Notes: generated by a model not told the origin, from the letters alone. DNA of 64,000 bases from Methanohalophilus sp. (GCF_030156785.1 NZ_JASGLW010000007.1:1-64000), one strand, 5' to 3'. Shown: positions 8,189 through 16,888, numbered from the stretch's first letter. Numbers and translations: made by a program.

Positions 8189-8689
8189 TCAGATTCCTGC
8201 AATGCTAATGCCTGCAACTGTCAGTGAAGTAACAATAATTCCTGCAATAAGAATCCCTAAAAATATAGCAGGCAATGCATATTTGAAGTGAATCCCGAAT
8301 ACAAATGCCGCAACACAGCCTGTCCATGCGCCCGTCATAGGAAATGGGACTGCAACAAAAAGAGTAAGTGCAAGAAGACCAAATTTTTCAAACCTCTCGG
8401 AATGGTTTTTTCTAGTTCTGCTAAAGAGCCAGTCAAAAAACATATCCATGAATCTGAATCGTCTCAAATAGTTTGAAACAGGGTCAAGAAATAGCAAAAG
8501 AGGGATCACAGGAAGCATGTTCCCGATTATTGACAGCACATATGCATCTACTGGTCTAAACCCGTAAACGCCTATCGCAAGTGGGATTGCACCCCTTAGC
8601 TCGGAAACCGGCAAAGCTGCCAATATGACTGTTGACATCCATGGCGGAATAGATGAAAGAAAGTCTACCAGCACTTCTTCAATGGGCAT
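8189..8689 (-). CDS. Small multidrug-export-family membrane protein
   Basis: A 166-residue integral membrane protein with about five hydrophobic segments. The sequence around LPVSELRGAIPLAIGVYGF and the VAVPFPMTGAWTGCVAAFVFG segment match the family known as putative small multidrug export proteins (COG2426). The name rests on weak evidence in the family, and real substrates are unknown. It starts at ATG 8689 only 8 nt after the rfcS stop and is probably co-transcribed with it. Confidence 0.8.
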   Translation of the reverse strand: MPIEEVLVDFLSSIPPWMSTVILAALPVSELRGAIPLAIGVYGFRPVDAYVLSIIGNMLPVIPLLLFLDPVSNYLRRFRFMDMFFDWLFSRTRKNHSERFEKFGLLALTLFVAVPFPMTGAWTGCVAAFVFGIHFKYALPAIFLGILIAGIIVTSLTVAGISIAGI

Positions 8690-8697
8690 AGAGGTTA

Positions 8698-9654
8698 TTA
8701 CTCCACAATTGGATCTGAAAGGCGTGCCAAAAGTGCATCAAGCTGGATCCTTTCATCAGCTCCTTCTGTAAGCCGGAAATCTGTTTCTCCAAGAGTATCC
8801 ATTATATGAACAAGTTGTTTGGAAGGAATTTTCATCCCAATAAGTGATCTGTAAATCTGCCCCACTACATCCTCGCCGGAAAGACCCCTTTCTACCATAA
8901 GATTGTCAAGCATTTTGCGTGCATTAAGGAAATTTCCGGACAAAGCCGTTTCAAGGAGCTTGACAATTTCTTCCGGATGGGCTGTGGCAGTTATTCGATA
9001 GATGCTATCAGAATGTATGGTAGTATCAAACATTGATGCTGCCTGAAGTGCATTGATGGCTTTTCTCATGTCGCCACCTGAAATATATACTATTGCCTCA
9101 AGTCCGTCATCTGCAATATCCAGACCTTCCTGCCTGGAAATGTAGATGCACCTTTCCTTAATGGCTTCACCGGAAAGGGGACGGAAACGATAGACAGCAC
9201 ACCTAGACTGAATGGGCTCAATTATACGGGAAGAATAGTTACATGAAAGGATAAACCTGCAATTACTTGTGTAGCGTTCCATTGTCCTACGAAGTGCAGA
9301 CTGTGCATCTGAAGTCAGTGCATCCGCTTCGTCAAGGAAAATAATCTTGAAATCCGCACCTCCGATAGGAGATGTTTTTGCGAAGTTCTTGATTTTGGTT
9401 CGCACTACATCAATGCCACGTTCATCAGATGCATTCAATTCGGTAAAATTCTCATTCCAGTCATCGCCGAACAGTTCCTTTGCTATAGAGACAGCTGTTG
9501 CGGTTTTACCCACACCAGGAGGACCTGAGAACAAAAGATGGGGGAGGTTCTTTGTTGATACATAGGACTTTAGCCTTTCAATTGCCTCGGTTTGCCCCAC
9601 AACATCTGATAGTTTTTGAGGACGGTACTTTTCGATCCAAATCTCTTCTTTTAT
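8698..9654 (-). CDS. rfcS: Replication factor C small subunit, probable AUA start
   Basis: The clamp-loader small subunit opens PCNA rings onto DNA using ATP. The protein has the RFC box (IWIEKYRP), Walker A (GPPGVGKT), Walker B with DEAD (IIFLDEADAL), sensor 1 (FILSCNYSS) and the SRC arginine-finger motif (IQSRCAVYRF), ending at about 319 residues, normal for the family. The longest frame begins at TTG 9702, but that codon lies upstream of the expected transcription start (TATA at 9706-9716, start near 9686). The SD GGGAGG at 9662-9667 sits seven bases before an ATA codon at 9652-9654, and no ATG, GTG or TTG exists in between. AUA initiation is therefore inferred. Confidence 0.93.
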   Translation of the reverse strand: MKEEIWIEKYRPQKLSDVVGQTEAIERLKSYVSTKNLPHLLFSGPPGVGKTATAVSIAKELFGDDWNENFTELNASDERGIDVVRTKIKNFAKTSPIGGADFKIIFLDEADALTSDAQSALRRTMERYTSNCRFILSCNYSSRIIEPIQSRCAVYRFRPLSGEAIKERCIYISRQEGLDIADDGLEAIVYISGGDMRKAINALQAASMFDTTIHSDSIYRITATAHPEEIVKLLETALSGNFLNARKMLDNLMVERGLSGEDVVGQIYRSLIGMKIPSKQLVHIMDTLGETDFRLTEGADERIQLDALLARLSDPIVE

Positions 9655-9705
9655 AGAAATTCCTCCCGCAAAAATATGAAAGAGATGAACTGATAATGTC
9701 AATAT

Positions 9706-9716
9706 GGTTTTTAAGC
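9706..9716 (-). promoter_or_regulatory. rfcS promoter (TATA box)
   Basis: The minus strand reads GGCTTAAAAACC. With the usual spacing of about 25 nt it predicts transcription from about 9686, between the upstream TTG and the SD of rfcS, which supports the short form of the protein. Confidence 0.5.
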
Positions 9717-9721
9717 CTTAT

Positions 9722-9731
9722 GAAAAAAGGA
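9722..9731 (-). terminator. Oligo-T terminator of the rnf operon
   Basis: The minus strand carries CCTTTTTTCA six bases beyond the stop of the last rnf-operon gene. Such T-runs terminate archaeal RNA polymerase. The rfcS TATA box follows immediately. Confidence 0.5.
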
Positions 9732-9736
9732 AGTAA

Positions 9737-10084
9737 TCAGGATTCCTGATATACTTCATTGTAAGCAATCTTTCCTGATATCGGAAGCCTGAATTTTGAT
9801 CCCCTCCACGCCATAACTACCAATACAAGATAGATGAATAGTGAAAAGAATCCAAGGAAATCAGCAAACAGCCATCCAACAAAAGGCACCCAACCCACTG
9901 CGTAGACAATAAAGGTCAATGGAAGGAATGTAAGCATGGACTGCAATGCATGGAACTGAACGAAGCGGTTGTTCCTCTCAACTAAAAGGAACAGGAGTCC
10001 GGTAATCCAGAATCCAATATAGCATAGCACTGCTTCCACATTTTCATTTAAACCAAGAGTCGTTTGATATTTTTGTTTCTCCAT
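9737..10084 (-). CDS. Rnf-operon accessory membrane protein (Tic20/DUF4870-like)
   Basis: A 115-residue protein with three to four hydrophobic segments and the pattern FLLVERNNRFVQFHALQSML, characteristic of the DUF4870/Tic20-like group of small membrane proteins. It begins six bases after the rnfB stop and is the last gene before the terminator. In Methanosarcina acetivorans the rnf operon also ends with a small membrane protein of unknown function (MA0665), so the gene is a conserved part of the archaeal Rnf locus. A role in assembly or anchoring of the complex is possible, but unproven. Confidence 0.85.
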   Translation of the reverse strand: MEKQKYQTTLGLNENVEAVLCYIGFWITGLLFLLVERNNRFVQFHALQSMLTFLPLTFIVYAVGWVPFVGWLFADFLGFFSLFIYLVLVVMAWRGSKFRLPISGKIAYNEVYQES

Positions 10085-10090
10085 ATGGTA

Positions 10091-10888
10091 TCACCTCATT
10101 TCTATGCATTTCTGCGGACATTTTTCCACACATGCACCACATGCAGTACATTTTTCCTGATCAATCTCGGCAAGGAAATTGGTGACGTGTATGGCATCTG
10201 CAGGACATGCTTTCTCACAAAGCTTACATCCAATACAACCAAACTTACACACTTCTTTGACAAATTTGCCTTTATCATTAGACAGGCACCTTACATGCAC
10301 TTTTTCATTTTCCTTTGCAAAGACTAGTATGTCGTTGGGACAGGCTTCAATACAGAGACCACAACTTTTACACAGGTTTTTGTTAATATGTGGAAGCTTA
10401 TCCTCTCCAATACGAATAGCATCAAATGGGCATGCACGTACACAGGTCCCACGACCCATGCAGCCATAGCTACAACTTTTTTCACCATCTGAGAGCATCA
10501 TAACTGCTTTACAGTCCTCCATACCAACATAGTCAAACCTGTTGGTACAGTTGACACCTCCCTGACAGCGAACATAGGGATATTTTTTTTCACCTTCGGA
10601 AACTTCCTGACCTATAATATTGCCTATCTGTTTGGCCACCTCAAACCCTCCCACAGGACAACCTGTGAGGGGAGCACCTTCCTCCACAACACGCGCTGCA
10701 AAGTCGGCACAGCCTGCATAGCCGCATGCTCCACAGTTGGCACCTGGCAGGATTTCAAGTACCTCATCCACCAAGGGATTAGTTTCTACATGGAATTTTT
10801 TGGATGCTGCAATGAGCATAATACCGATTGCAAGACCAAGGCCTCCGAGAACTGCCATGGACTGAATTAACAGTGTTGTAACGTTCAT
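10091..10888 (-). CDS. rnfB: Rnf complex subunit B (polyferredoxin)
   Basis: RnfB accepts electrons from reduced ferredoxin in the ion-pumping Rnf complex. The 265-residue protein has one N-terminal membrane anchor (residues 5-28), the CGACGYAGC cluster-binding region with a following Cys (near residues 52-77) and four cysteine-rich ferredoxin-type segments (CSYGCMGRGTCVRACP, CKSCGLCIEACP, CKFGCIGCKLCEKACP, CTACGACVEKCP). Its ATG overlaps the rnfA stop (ATGA), indicating translational coupling. Confidence 0.96.
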   Translation of the reverse strand: MNVTTLLIQSMAVLGGLGLAIGIMLIAASKKFHVETNPLVDEVLEILPGANCGACGYAGCADFAARVVEEGAPLTGCPVGGFEVAKQIGNIIGQEVSEGEKKYPYVRCQGGVNCTNRFDYVGMEDCKAVMMLSDGEKSCSYGCMGRGTCVRACPFDAIRIGEDKLPHINKNLCKSCGLCIEACPNDILVFAKENEKVHVRCLSNDKGKFVKEVCKFGCIGCKLCEKACPADAIHVTNFLAEIDQEKCTACGACVEKCPQKCIEMR

Positions 10889-11475
10889 AAGGGAATCACC
10901 TTGAAGTAGTTAACAAATGCCATTGCTAGCATAGATGCTATAAGAAATGCATGCGGGAGGCCTTTCATAGCGGAAGGTACATTCATGAGAGTTACACGTT
11001 CACGGATACCTGACATCATCAGCATGACAATTGTATAACCAAGACCTGCGGAAAAACCAAATACCACACTCTGGATAAATGAATATTCACTCATCACGTT
11101 CAAAAGAACAGCACCCAGTACTGCACAATTTGTGGTGATCAACGGTAGGTAAATACCAAGTGAGTGGTACAACGAAGGTAGGTTTTTACGTACGACGAAT
11201 TCCACAAGCTGCACAAGAGCTGCAATAACTACAATGAAACTTATCAATTTCAGGAACATCAGGTCAAGGGGTACTAACACAAATGTATAAAGCAGGAAAG
11301 AAACCACGGAGGCCATTGTCATCACAAAAATAACAGCCCCAGACATCCCTGCTGCACTTTTGGTGTCCTTGGTCACGCCTACAAATGAACAAAGTCCAAG
11401 GAACTGTATGAGAAGAAAGTTTCTAATGAAAACGCCATCCATAAATATGGAAAACAAAGAAACATCAGCAGCCAT
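10885..11475 (-). CDS. rnfA: Rnf complex subunit A
   Basis: An integral membrane subunit with six helices, 196 residues. The pattern FIRNFLLIQFLGLCSFVGV contains the family's conserved Cys in the first helix, and TTNCAVLGAVLL carries the second conserved Cys of the N-C-A motif; these bind an intramembrane iron centre in RnfA/E pairs. The open frame extends three codons further (GTG 11484), but ATG 11475, directly behind GAGAGGTGA, is the better start, leaving a 1-nt gap after the rnfE stop. Confidence 0.95.
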   Translation of the reverse strand: MAADVSLFSIFMDGVFIRNFLLIQFLGLCSFVGVTKDTKSAAGMSGAVIFVMTMASVVSFLLYTFVLVPLDLMFLKLISFIVVIAALVQLVEFVVRKNLPSLYHSLGIYLPLITTNCAVLGAVLLNVMSEYSFIQSVVFGFSAGLGYTIVMLMMSGIRERVTLMNVPSAMKGLPHAFLIASMLAMAFVNYFKVIPL

Positions 11476-11476
11476 T

Positions 11477-12094
11477 TTATTCACCTCTCTCCAGTTTTTT
11501 AGCCCTGCGGTAATTCACAATCGCCATGAGTGTACCAATTGTGAGGAATGCTCCCGGTGACAGGATCATATAGGTGGCGGGATTCATCATAGGTATTGTG
11601 AAAAGAAGATGTCCGAAAACCTCAATCTGCCCTGTACCAAACATTTCTCTGATTCCACCAATGAGCACGAGAACCAGAAGAAAACCTGATGAAACTCCCA
11701 GTGCGTCAATAAAGGAATCAAAGACTCCATTGCGGTTTGCATATGCTTCCGCACGGCCGATAATAATACAGTTAACCACTATCAAAGGAATAAAGACACC
11801 AAGTGCGTTATATAGTGCAGGGGTATATGCCTCCATAACCATTTCAACAATTGATACAAAGGTAGCTATAATCAAAATAAAAATCGGGAGCCTTACCGAA
11901 GCCGGAATCTGTTTCCTCAGTGCTGAGACCATAATATTTGAACAAATTAGTACAAATGCAGTACCTGCAGACATCCCAATAGCATTCTCAACCGATGTTG
12001 TTACTGCAAGTGTTGGACATAAACCAAGCACAAGACCAAAAATAGGATTATCCTTTGTGATACCACGCATATATTCATTGAAAACATTACTCAT
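11477..12094 (-). CDS. rnfE: Rnf complex subunit E
   Basis: A 205-residue, six-helix membrane protein related to RnfA. It has the N-terminal GLVLGLCPTLAVTTSVENAIG signature with its conserved Cys and the second cysteine in VVNCIIIGRAEAYA. Together with RnfA it forms the inverted-topology pair through which electrons cross the membrane. Upstream is rnfG, ending 14 nt before the ATG at 12094. Confidence 0.95.
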   Translation of the reverse strand: MSNVFNEYMRGITKDNPIFGLVLGLCPTLAVTTSVENAIGMSAGTAFVLICSNIMVSALRKQIPASVRLPIFILIIATFVSIVEMVMEAYTPALYNALGVFIPLIVVNCIIIGRAEAYANRNGVFDSFIDALGVSSGFLLVLVLIGGIREMFGTGQIEVFGHLLFTIPMMNPATYMILSPGAFLTIGTLMAIVNYRRAKKLERGE

Positions 12095-12108
12095 TGTTGT
12101 TCACCACC

Positions 12109-12678
12109 TCAAGCTTCATGCTCCTTTACTAAATCCACACCTGCGTTGAGGGCATCAATAACTGCCTGGGAGGATATTGTAGCACCTGTAATGGAATCGA
12201 TTTTTCCTCCATCTTTTGATAATTTCATATCTGCCAGTGGAATACCTATGAATTGGTTCCTGAAATCAGGTTCTGTTATTTTTGCGCCAAGACCCGGGGT
12301 TTCACCATGTTTCATAATCTGTACGCCTGTAATTGTAGAGAATGAAGTATCAACTCCACCAACAATCTGTATTGGACCCTGCGCTCCGGGATACTCCTGG
12401 AAAAATGCATAACCAACCAGATTTCCAGACGAATCAAATGCCCTGTAATAAAGTATCGGAAGGTCACCGTCTTCATTTGCCACGGAACCGTAAACCGGCT
12501 CAAATTCACTGGCTTGAGGAAGAATCTCTGCCAGTGCCAGTTTTTGTGCTTCTATTGAATTAAGCTTGAGCTGCTCCTGAGTAGGAACATAAGTGATCCC
12601 GAGTAATGCAGATGCAACAAGGCAAACAAGCACAAGTTTTCCAAGAATTATGGCAATATCTTTTCTTGAGTCACTCAT
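12109..12678 (-). CDS. rnfG: Rnf complex subunit G (FMN-bearing)
   Basis: A 189-residue subunit with an N-terminal membrane anchor (about residues 8-30) and an external FMN-binding domain. The motif D-S-I-T-G-A-T at 161-167 is the flavinylation site; FMN is expected on Thr167 by a phosphoester bond made by ApbE, which is encoded divergently from this operon. M. acetivorans RnfG is known to carry covalent FMN at the equivalent threonine. The ATG at 12678 overlaps the rnfD stop by eight bases (ATGAGTGA); the longer frame from 12702 is not needed. Confidence 0.96.
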   Translation of the reverse strand: MSDSRKDIAIILGKLVLVCLVASALLGITYVPTQEQLKLNSIEAQKLALAEILPQASEFEPVYGSVANEDGDLPILYYRAFDSSGNLVGYAFFQEYPGAQGPIQIVGGVDTSFSTITGVQIMKHGETPGLGAKITEPDFRNQFIGIPLADMKLSKDGGKIDSITGATISSQAVIDALNAGVDLVKEHEA

Positions 12679-13594
12679 CCAAATACACCCCCAGTTTCTC
12701 AAAGGGTATTTTATCCATTATCTGATTGTATTTACGCTGGAAGAAAGACTCTTCGGCATAAGAACCTGGCAGGGTGTTATTGTCTATGAAAGAAGCAACA
12801 CAGTTTGCAAGGAAGAGGCCATAGAAAGTCGCGTAGATATAATTGTCAAAGTGTCCGTAAATAACTGTAAGGACACCACACAAAATACCATAAATGATCC
12901 TTCCATTCTTTGTGACCGGAGAAGATGGTGTATCTGTTGCAAGGAAAAGTACACCAAAGATGAAAGCGCCTGTCAATACATAAGATAAGCTATCACCGAT
13001 TATAAGTGCAAATACAATTGTTGTCAGGAAATAAAACACTGGAATTCTCCACTCTATATATCTCCGGTAAATCAGATATACTCCACCAATCAGTGCAAGA
13101 GGCGACACGCCTATTAAATGTCCTGCGCCTGTTTCAAGCACAAGATCTGAGATTGCACCGATCATCGGGAAAGAAACCGGTTGCATTAGTGGTCCCCATG
13201 CAAGACTCAGGAATACCCACGCTGCTAAAACTGGATTAAACACAGAGGAACCTAGTCCCCCAAACGCGTGTTTTGCAATGGCAACGCCGAAAATCGAACC
13301 AATCATAGGTATCCATATGGGTACTTCCGGAGGAACCACAAGTGCGATCATCAAACCAATTAATGCTGCGTGTCCGTTGTTAATTTCCAAGGGCTTATCA
13401 AATACTTTCTGGATAATCGCTTCTGTAACCACTGCAGCTACCATACTCACAATAATCAGTGCGAGGGCATACAACCCAAAGAAATAAACAGCAACAATAC
13501 AGACTGGGACAAGAGCAAGTATTTTTGCAAATATAATTTTCCTCAAAGTTATATCCTGTTTCCTATGAGGAGGGGCTGAAATTGTAAATGTCAT
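12671..13594 (-). CDS. rnfD: Rnf complex subunit D
   Basis: A membrane subunit with about nine hydrophobic segments, 307 residues from ATG 13594, which lies three bases after the rnfC stop (the open frame begins at 13618). NNGHAALIGLMIALVVPPEVP and DTPSSPVTKNGRIIYG are RnfD/NqrB family signatures. Bacterial RnfD carries an FMN on a Thr in an S-G-A-T loop; here the corresponding region (near LETGAGHLIGVSPLALIGG) is short and has no such motif, so this subunit may lack the covalent flavin. Confidence 0.94.
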   Translation of the reverse strand: MTFTISAPPHRKQDITLRKIIFAKILALVPVCIVAVYFFGLYALALIIVSMVAAVVTEAIIQKVFDKPLEINNGHAALIGLMIALVVPPEVPIWIPMIGSIFGVAIAKHAFGGLGSSVFNPVLAAWVFLSLAWGPLMQPVSFPMIGAISDLVLETGAGHLIGVSPLALIGGVYLIYRRYIEWRIPVFYFLTTIVFALIIGDSLSYVLTGAFIFGVLFLATDTPSSPVTKNGRIIYGILCGVLTVIYGHFDNYIYATFYGLFLANCVASFIDNNTLPGSYAEESFFQRKYNQIMDKIPFEKLGVYLDE

Positions 13595-13596
13595 AA

Positions 13597-14955
13597 TCAC
13601 ACACTCCCACAAGAGCATCCTAGCTTAAGATTGGATGATTCCTTTGGTGGCACATCTTCATATGCTTTTTTAATTGCAACTTTTGCATAACGTATTAGTT
13701 GTAAAATCGGGATTTTTGAAGGACAACTGGCGGCACACCTGCCACATTCAATGCAATTGTTAACATACATTTGATTGCATTCATCAAAACGTCCCTGATC
13801 TGCAAGTGTCGCAAGCCTTGCAGGAATCAGATTCACAGGGCAAACATCTACACATCTTGCGCAGTGCACGCAGGGAAGTGGCTCATCCCTGAGAACCTCA
13901 CTTTTGTCCTGTACTGTGATCGAAAACGTAGTCTTGGTAACAGGAACTTCATCCACATACTGAGCCACACCGGTTATCGCACCATTAGCAATGAGTTTGC
14001 CGGGCTCACCTTTGTAACCGCCACATGCCTCAATTACATCCTTGAAAGGAGTTCCTATTTTTACAAGAATCTTCTGAGGATTATTTACCTTCCCTGATAC
14101 TGAAACAACCGTTTCTATGTAGGGTTTACCGTTGTGGACAACATCATAGAAAGCTTTGGCAGATTGTACGCTGCATATTGCAACTCCAACTGAAGCTGGA
14201 TTACAATTGAAAGGTACATGCCTGCCAGTTACATTGTAAGTAAAGAGGTTGAGAATGTTCTGCCCATAAATACGATCTTGTGATAATATCACAATGTCTG
14301 ATTGCTGGTCCTTGAAGTAGTAGCTTGCACGTCTTTTTCCCACGAGGGGTGCGACATTCAATCTTTTTCCATCAAACACTAATCCATCAAAGGCTGAGAT
14401 GAACTCACTATTATCATTACGCAGAACAATCGCACCATTGGATGCATTGGAAGCTTTCATCAGAAGTTTCAGAGATTCAAGTATCTGGAGCGCATAGTCA
14501 CGGGGGGATTTGTAATCTCCCCATATCCACTCTGATGCAGTAGCATTGATCAAAACAATGTCAATATTAAAACCATCGCCAGGCCTTAAAACCAAGTGTG
14601 TTGGGGTTCCATAGTTCTCCACAATTCCTGCATCTTTGATGATTGAAATAAGTTCTTCCTCTTTTGTAGCATCCCTTGGAGTGAAATCTACACATTCCGC
14701 AACCTCAGTTGGCTTTAGAATAACACTCATAACTTTTGTACCAGATGGAGTGGGGAAATCTTCAATTGAAATCACTTCTCCGCAGATACTGGAATGGACC
14801 GCTGCACAGATGTCGGAAGTGCATTCTCCTATTTTTTGCCCGACTTTAACGATGTCTCCTTTGCTTACAAGGGGTTCACAGACAGTCCCATTATGCTGTT
14901 TGAGTGGGATTATTACTTTTTCAGGGATGTTTTTCATAATTGATATTTCTGCCAA
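13597..14955 (-). CDS. rnfC: Rnf complex subunit C
   Basis: A peripheral 452-residue subunit with two [4Fe-4S] motifs near the C-terminus (CVHCARCVDVCP and CIECGRCAASCP), a SLBB-like middle part (VSGKVNNPQKILVKIGTPFKDVI) and an N-terminal biotinyl-like fold (VCEPLVSKGDIVKVGQKIGE). Unlike NADH-linked bacterial RnfC, the archaeal complex works with cytochrome MmcA and methanophenazine, and I see no clear NADH-type P-loop (G-x-G-x-x-G) here. The start is TTG 14955 behind AAGGAG; it lies 14 nt after the mmcA stop. Confidence 0.95.
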   Translation of the reverse strand: MAEISIMKNIPEKVIIPLKQHNGTVCEPLVSKGDIVKVGQKIGECTSDICAAVHSSICGEVISIEDFPTPSGTKVMSVILKPTEVAECVDFTPRDATKEEELISIIKDAGIVENYGTPTHLVLRPGDGFNIDIVLINATASEWIWGDYKSPRDYALQILESLKLLMKASNASNGAIVLRNDNSEFISAFDGLVFDGKRLNVAPLVGKRRASYYFKDQQSDIVILSQDRIYGQNILNLFTYNVTGRHVPFNCNPASVGVAICSVQSAKAFYDVVHNGKPYIETVVSVSGKVNNPQKILVKIGTPFKDVIEACGGYKGEPGKLIANGAITGVAQYVDEVPVTKTTFSITVQDKSEVLRDEPLPCVHCARCVDVCPVNLIPARLATLADQGRFDECNQMYVNNCIECGRCAASCPSKIPILQLIRYAKVAIKKAYEDVPPKESSNLKLGCSCGSV

Positions 14956-14969
14956 ACCGCATCAACTCC

Positions 14970-16541
14970 TTAGAAAGCCGGTTCCCTCTCTACTTCCGGC
15001 GGTTTTTCGCCTGGTATTGTTACTTTTATCACCTGTGCTGAGAAATCTGTGGGCGGATCAGTTTCTGCAGGGTCCCTGTCATAACCGAGCATTGCCCAGT
15101 CAATAACAGGTTTTATATCATGACATGTTTCACAATCCGGCCTTTCCACAAAGTGGATATCCTGCAATACCGGAGTCGCTGATGCACCGTGACAGTCATC
15201 ACATTTAAGAGGATCTGTCATACCTATTTCTGATCCGGAAATACCATGTCCCAGCCTGTAATACAGATCAACTTGCCTTAAAATAGCATTGGGATAATCA
15301 GGTGTACCATCGCCGTTTCCATCATATGAACGCATTTCTTCAACAGTAACTTCACCGTCTGCGTTAGTATCCGCAGCCAATACATCATCATTTGGAATTG
15401 GGTTTCCTTTCAGGGCACTTGTATCTGGAAATGCAACTATCTCCTCATCAAGTCCTTCGTCCCACCAGGCACCGTTAATCACATTGAAAGGAGCAAGTAC
15501 TGAATTTTCAGTCCTTTCTCCTGCCACATTAAGACCTTCCGAAACACCAGTGGTCCATGCAAGTGTGGGAGAGAAATCTGTCATATGATATGTGTCCACA
15601 CGTTCACCGTTTGACCAATTAAAAGATGCAATTGGAGTTCCGGCGGGGATATCTCCTCCGGGGAGGCGTGGAATATGGCAGGCAGTACAATCAAGGAATT
15701 CAAGATGGAAATCTGCAGTTGCACCGTGGGTGATTCCCGCATGACACGATTCATCAGTACAGCTTTTCACTGAGATAACATCTTCGTGAACAGAAGATCC
15801 TTCGCTATGTTCAGTTTCCAATATGGGAGCTTGTGCTCCAGCGATATTATGTTCATGTGTTTCATGGCATTCCACACAGGTTACTTCCGCATGTACATCA
15901 AATTCTTCATAATCTTCAGCACCCCACAACACCGGCATAACCTGTGCATCTTTAATGTGACAATTGTTGATACAGGAAGATTTCTGAGGTGCTCCATTTA
16001 CAGTATCATGTAATATCAGCAAAACCGGAGCAGGAGTTAAAACATCTAGAGCATAAGTGCTGATTCGTATGGGATCCTGCTGCACAATAACCCGAGCATC
16101 TTCCATTGCTGCATCATTAGCATTTTCATAATTGCCATTCTCCAATTCCAGAGCCCTAGCTTCGGCATCATATAGACCATACTGCTCATGACATATCATA
16201 CAGTCAATTCCGACACCGTATTCATCGAGGATTCCACCACCCGGATGATAACGACCGAATTTCTGCACCCAGGCATCCTCACCTTCTGATTCTACCTGGA
16301 AATTGGTTAAAGGTTCCCATTCAGGGACTCTTTGGACATGCGTGGACTCTGATACTTCATCATAGTCCGCAAAAGGAACGCCAACATGACACCCTCCACA
16401 GCTTGAATCAGACCACTTACCTTCTGTCATATAATGGTGGGCAAGTGCTTCATTACCACTGTAGCCAAGATATATGTTGATGCCTGCAAACGCAAAAACA
16501 ATCAATGCGATCGCAACAAGAATACCTCTAAGCTCCGCCAT
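14970..16541 (-). CDS. mmcA: Multiheme cytochrome c MmcA
   Basis: A membrane-anchored, externally facing cytochrome that takes electrons from the Rnf complex to methanophenazine or to external acceptors. The N-terminus is an uncleaved-type anchor (LRGILVAIALIVFAFAG). Counting from the GTG at 16550, I see six CxxCH motifs (Cys51, 117, 225, 288, 450, 473), one CxxxCH (Cys193) and one CxxxxCH (Cys264), so up to eight hemes. An EF-hand-like Ca2+ loop D-T-N-A-D-G-E-V-T-V-E-E lies at about 394-405, followed by a degenerate second loop. The ATG at 16541 is preferred as the start. It is the first gene of the rnf operon, as in M. acetivorans. Confidence 0.94.
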   Translation of the reverse strand: MAELRGILVAIALIVFAFAGINIYLGYSGNEALAHHYMTEGKWSDSSCGGCHVGVPFADYDEVSESTHVQRVPEWEPLTNFQVESEGEDAWVQKFGRYHPGGGILDEYGVGIDCMICHEQYGLYDAEARALELENGNYENANDAAMEDARVIVQQDPIRISTYALDVLTPAPVLLILHDTVNGAPQKSSCINNCHIKDAQVMPVLWGAEDYEEFDVHAEVTCVECHETHEHNIAGAQAPILETEHSEGSSVHEDVISVKSCTDESCHAGITHGATADFHLEFLDCTACHIPRLPGGDIPAGTPIASFNWSNGERVDTYHMTDFSPTLAWTTGVSEGLNVAGERTENSVLAPFNVINGAWWDEGLDEEIVAFPDTSALKGNPIPNDDVLAADTNADGEVTVEEMRSYDGNGDGTPDYPNAILRQVDLYYRLGHGISGSEIGMTDPLKCDDCHGASATPVLQDIHFVERPDCETCHDIKPVIDWAMLGYDRDPAETDPPTDFSAQVIKVTIPGEKPPEVEREPAF

Positions 16542-16888
16542 AAAAATCACACATCTTTAAATTCATAAATTCCCGAGACGTAAAGTATTGAATATTAGCA
16601 TCACTACTGGCAGGATTAAGTAATTATGTCCAAATCCTGATAGCCAGCGGAGATAACAATGTTGTTCCATAGTTGTTACTGATTGCAAATCTTGACTTAT
16701 TTACTGTATTTATAGCTTTCGAATTGTCCATAAAATGGGCTTCGAAATGTGTAGAAATGTCATGAATGTTAATTTTGAGTCCCAAATTTGCAATGGATTT
16801 TAAAAAGTTTCGCCATAATATGCATGTATTTCCAGGTAATTCCCACTTTCCCCCAAAATTTAATATTTATGAAAACCCACCAGTGGAC
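16542..16888. promoter_or_regulatory. Divergent control region between mmcA-rnf and apbE
   Basis: For the rnf operon the minus strand has a TATA box (CTATAAATAC, 16705-16714), which would give a leader of about 145 nt. For apbE the plus strand has TTTAATATTTATG at 16859-16871, so near the ATG at 16889 that the transcript would be leaderless or nearly so. A TAACAA/TTGTTA inverted repeat at 16653-16678 lies between transcription start and gene. I see no coding frame. Confidence 0.5.

Noticed and set aside
11574-12149. 191-codon plus-strand frame over rnfE
   Set aside because: Mirror of the rnfE membrane-protein codons; Ile/Thr/Pro-rich with no family signature.
16653-16678. TAACAA/TTGTTA inverted repeat in the rnf leader as an operator
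   Set aside because: Only six base pairs with a 14-nt gap; expected by chance in AT-rich DNA.
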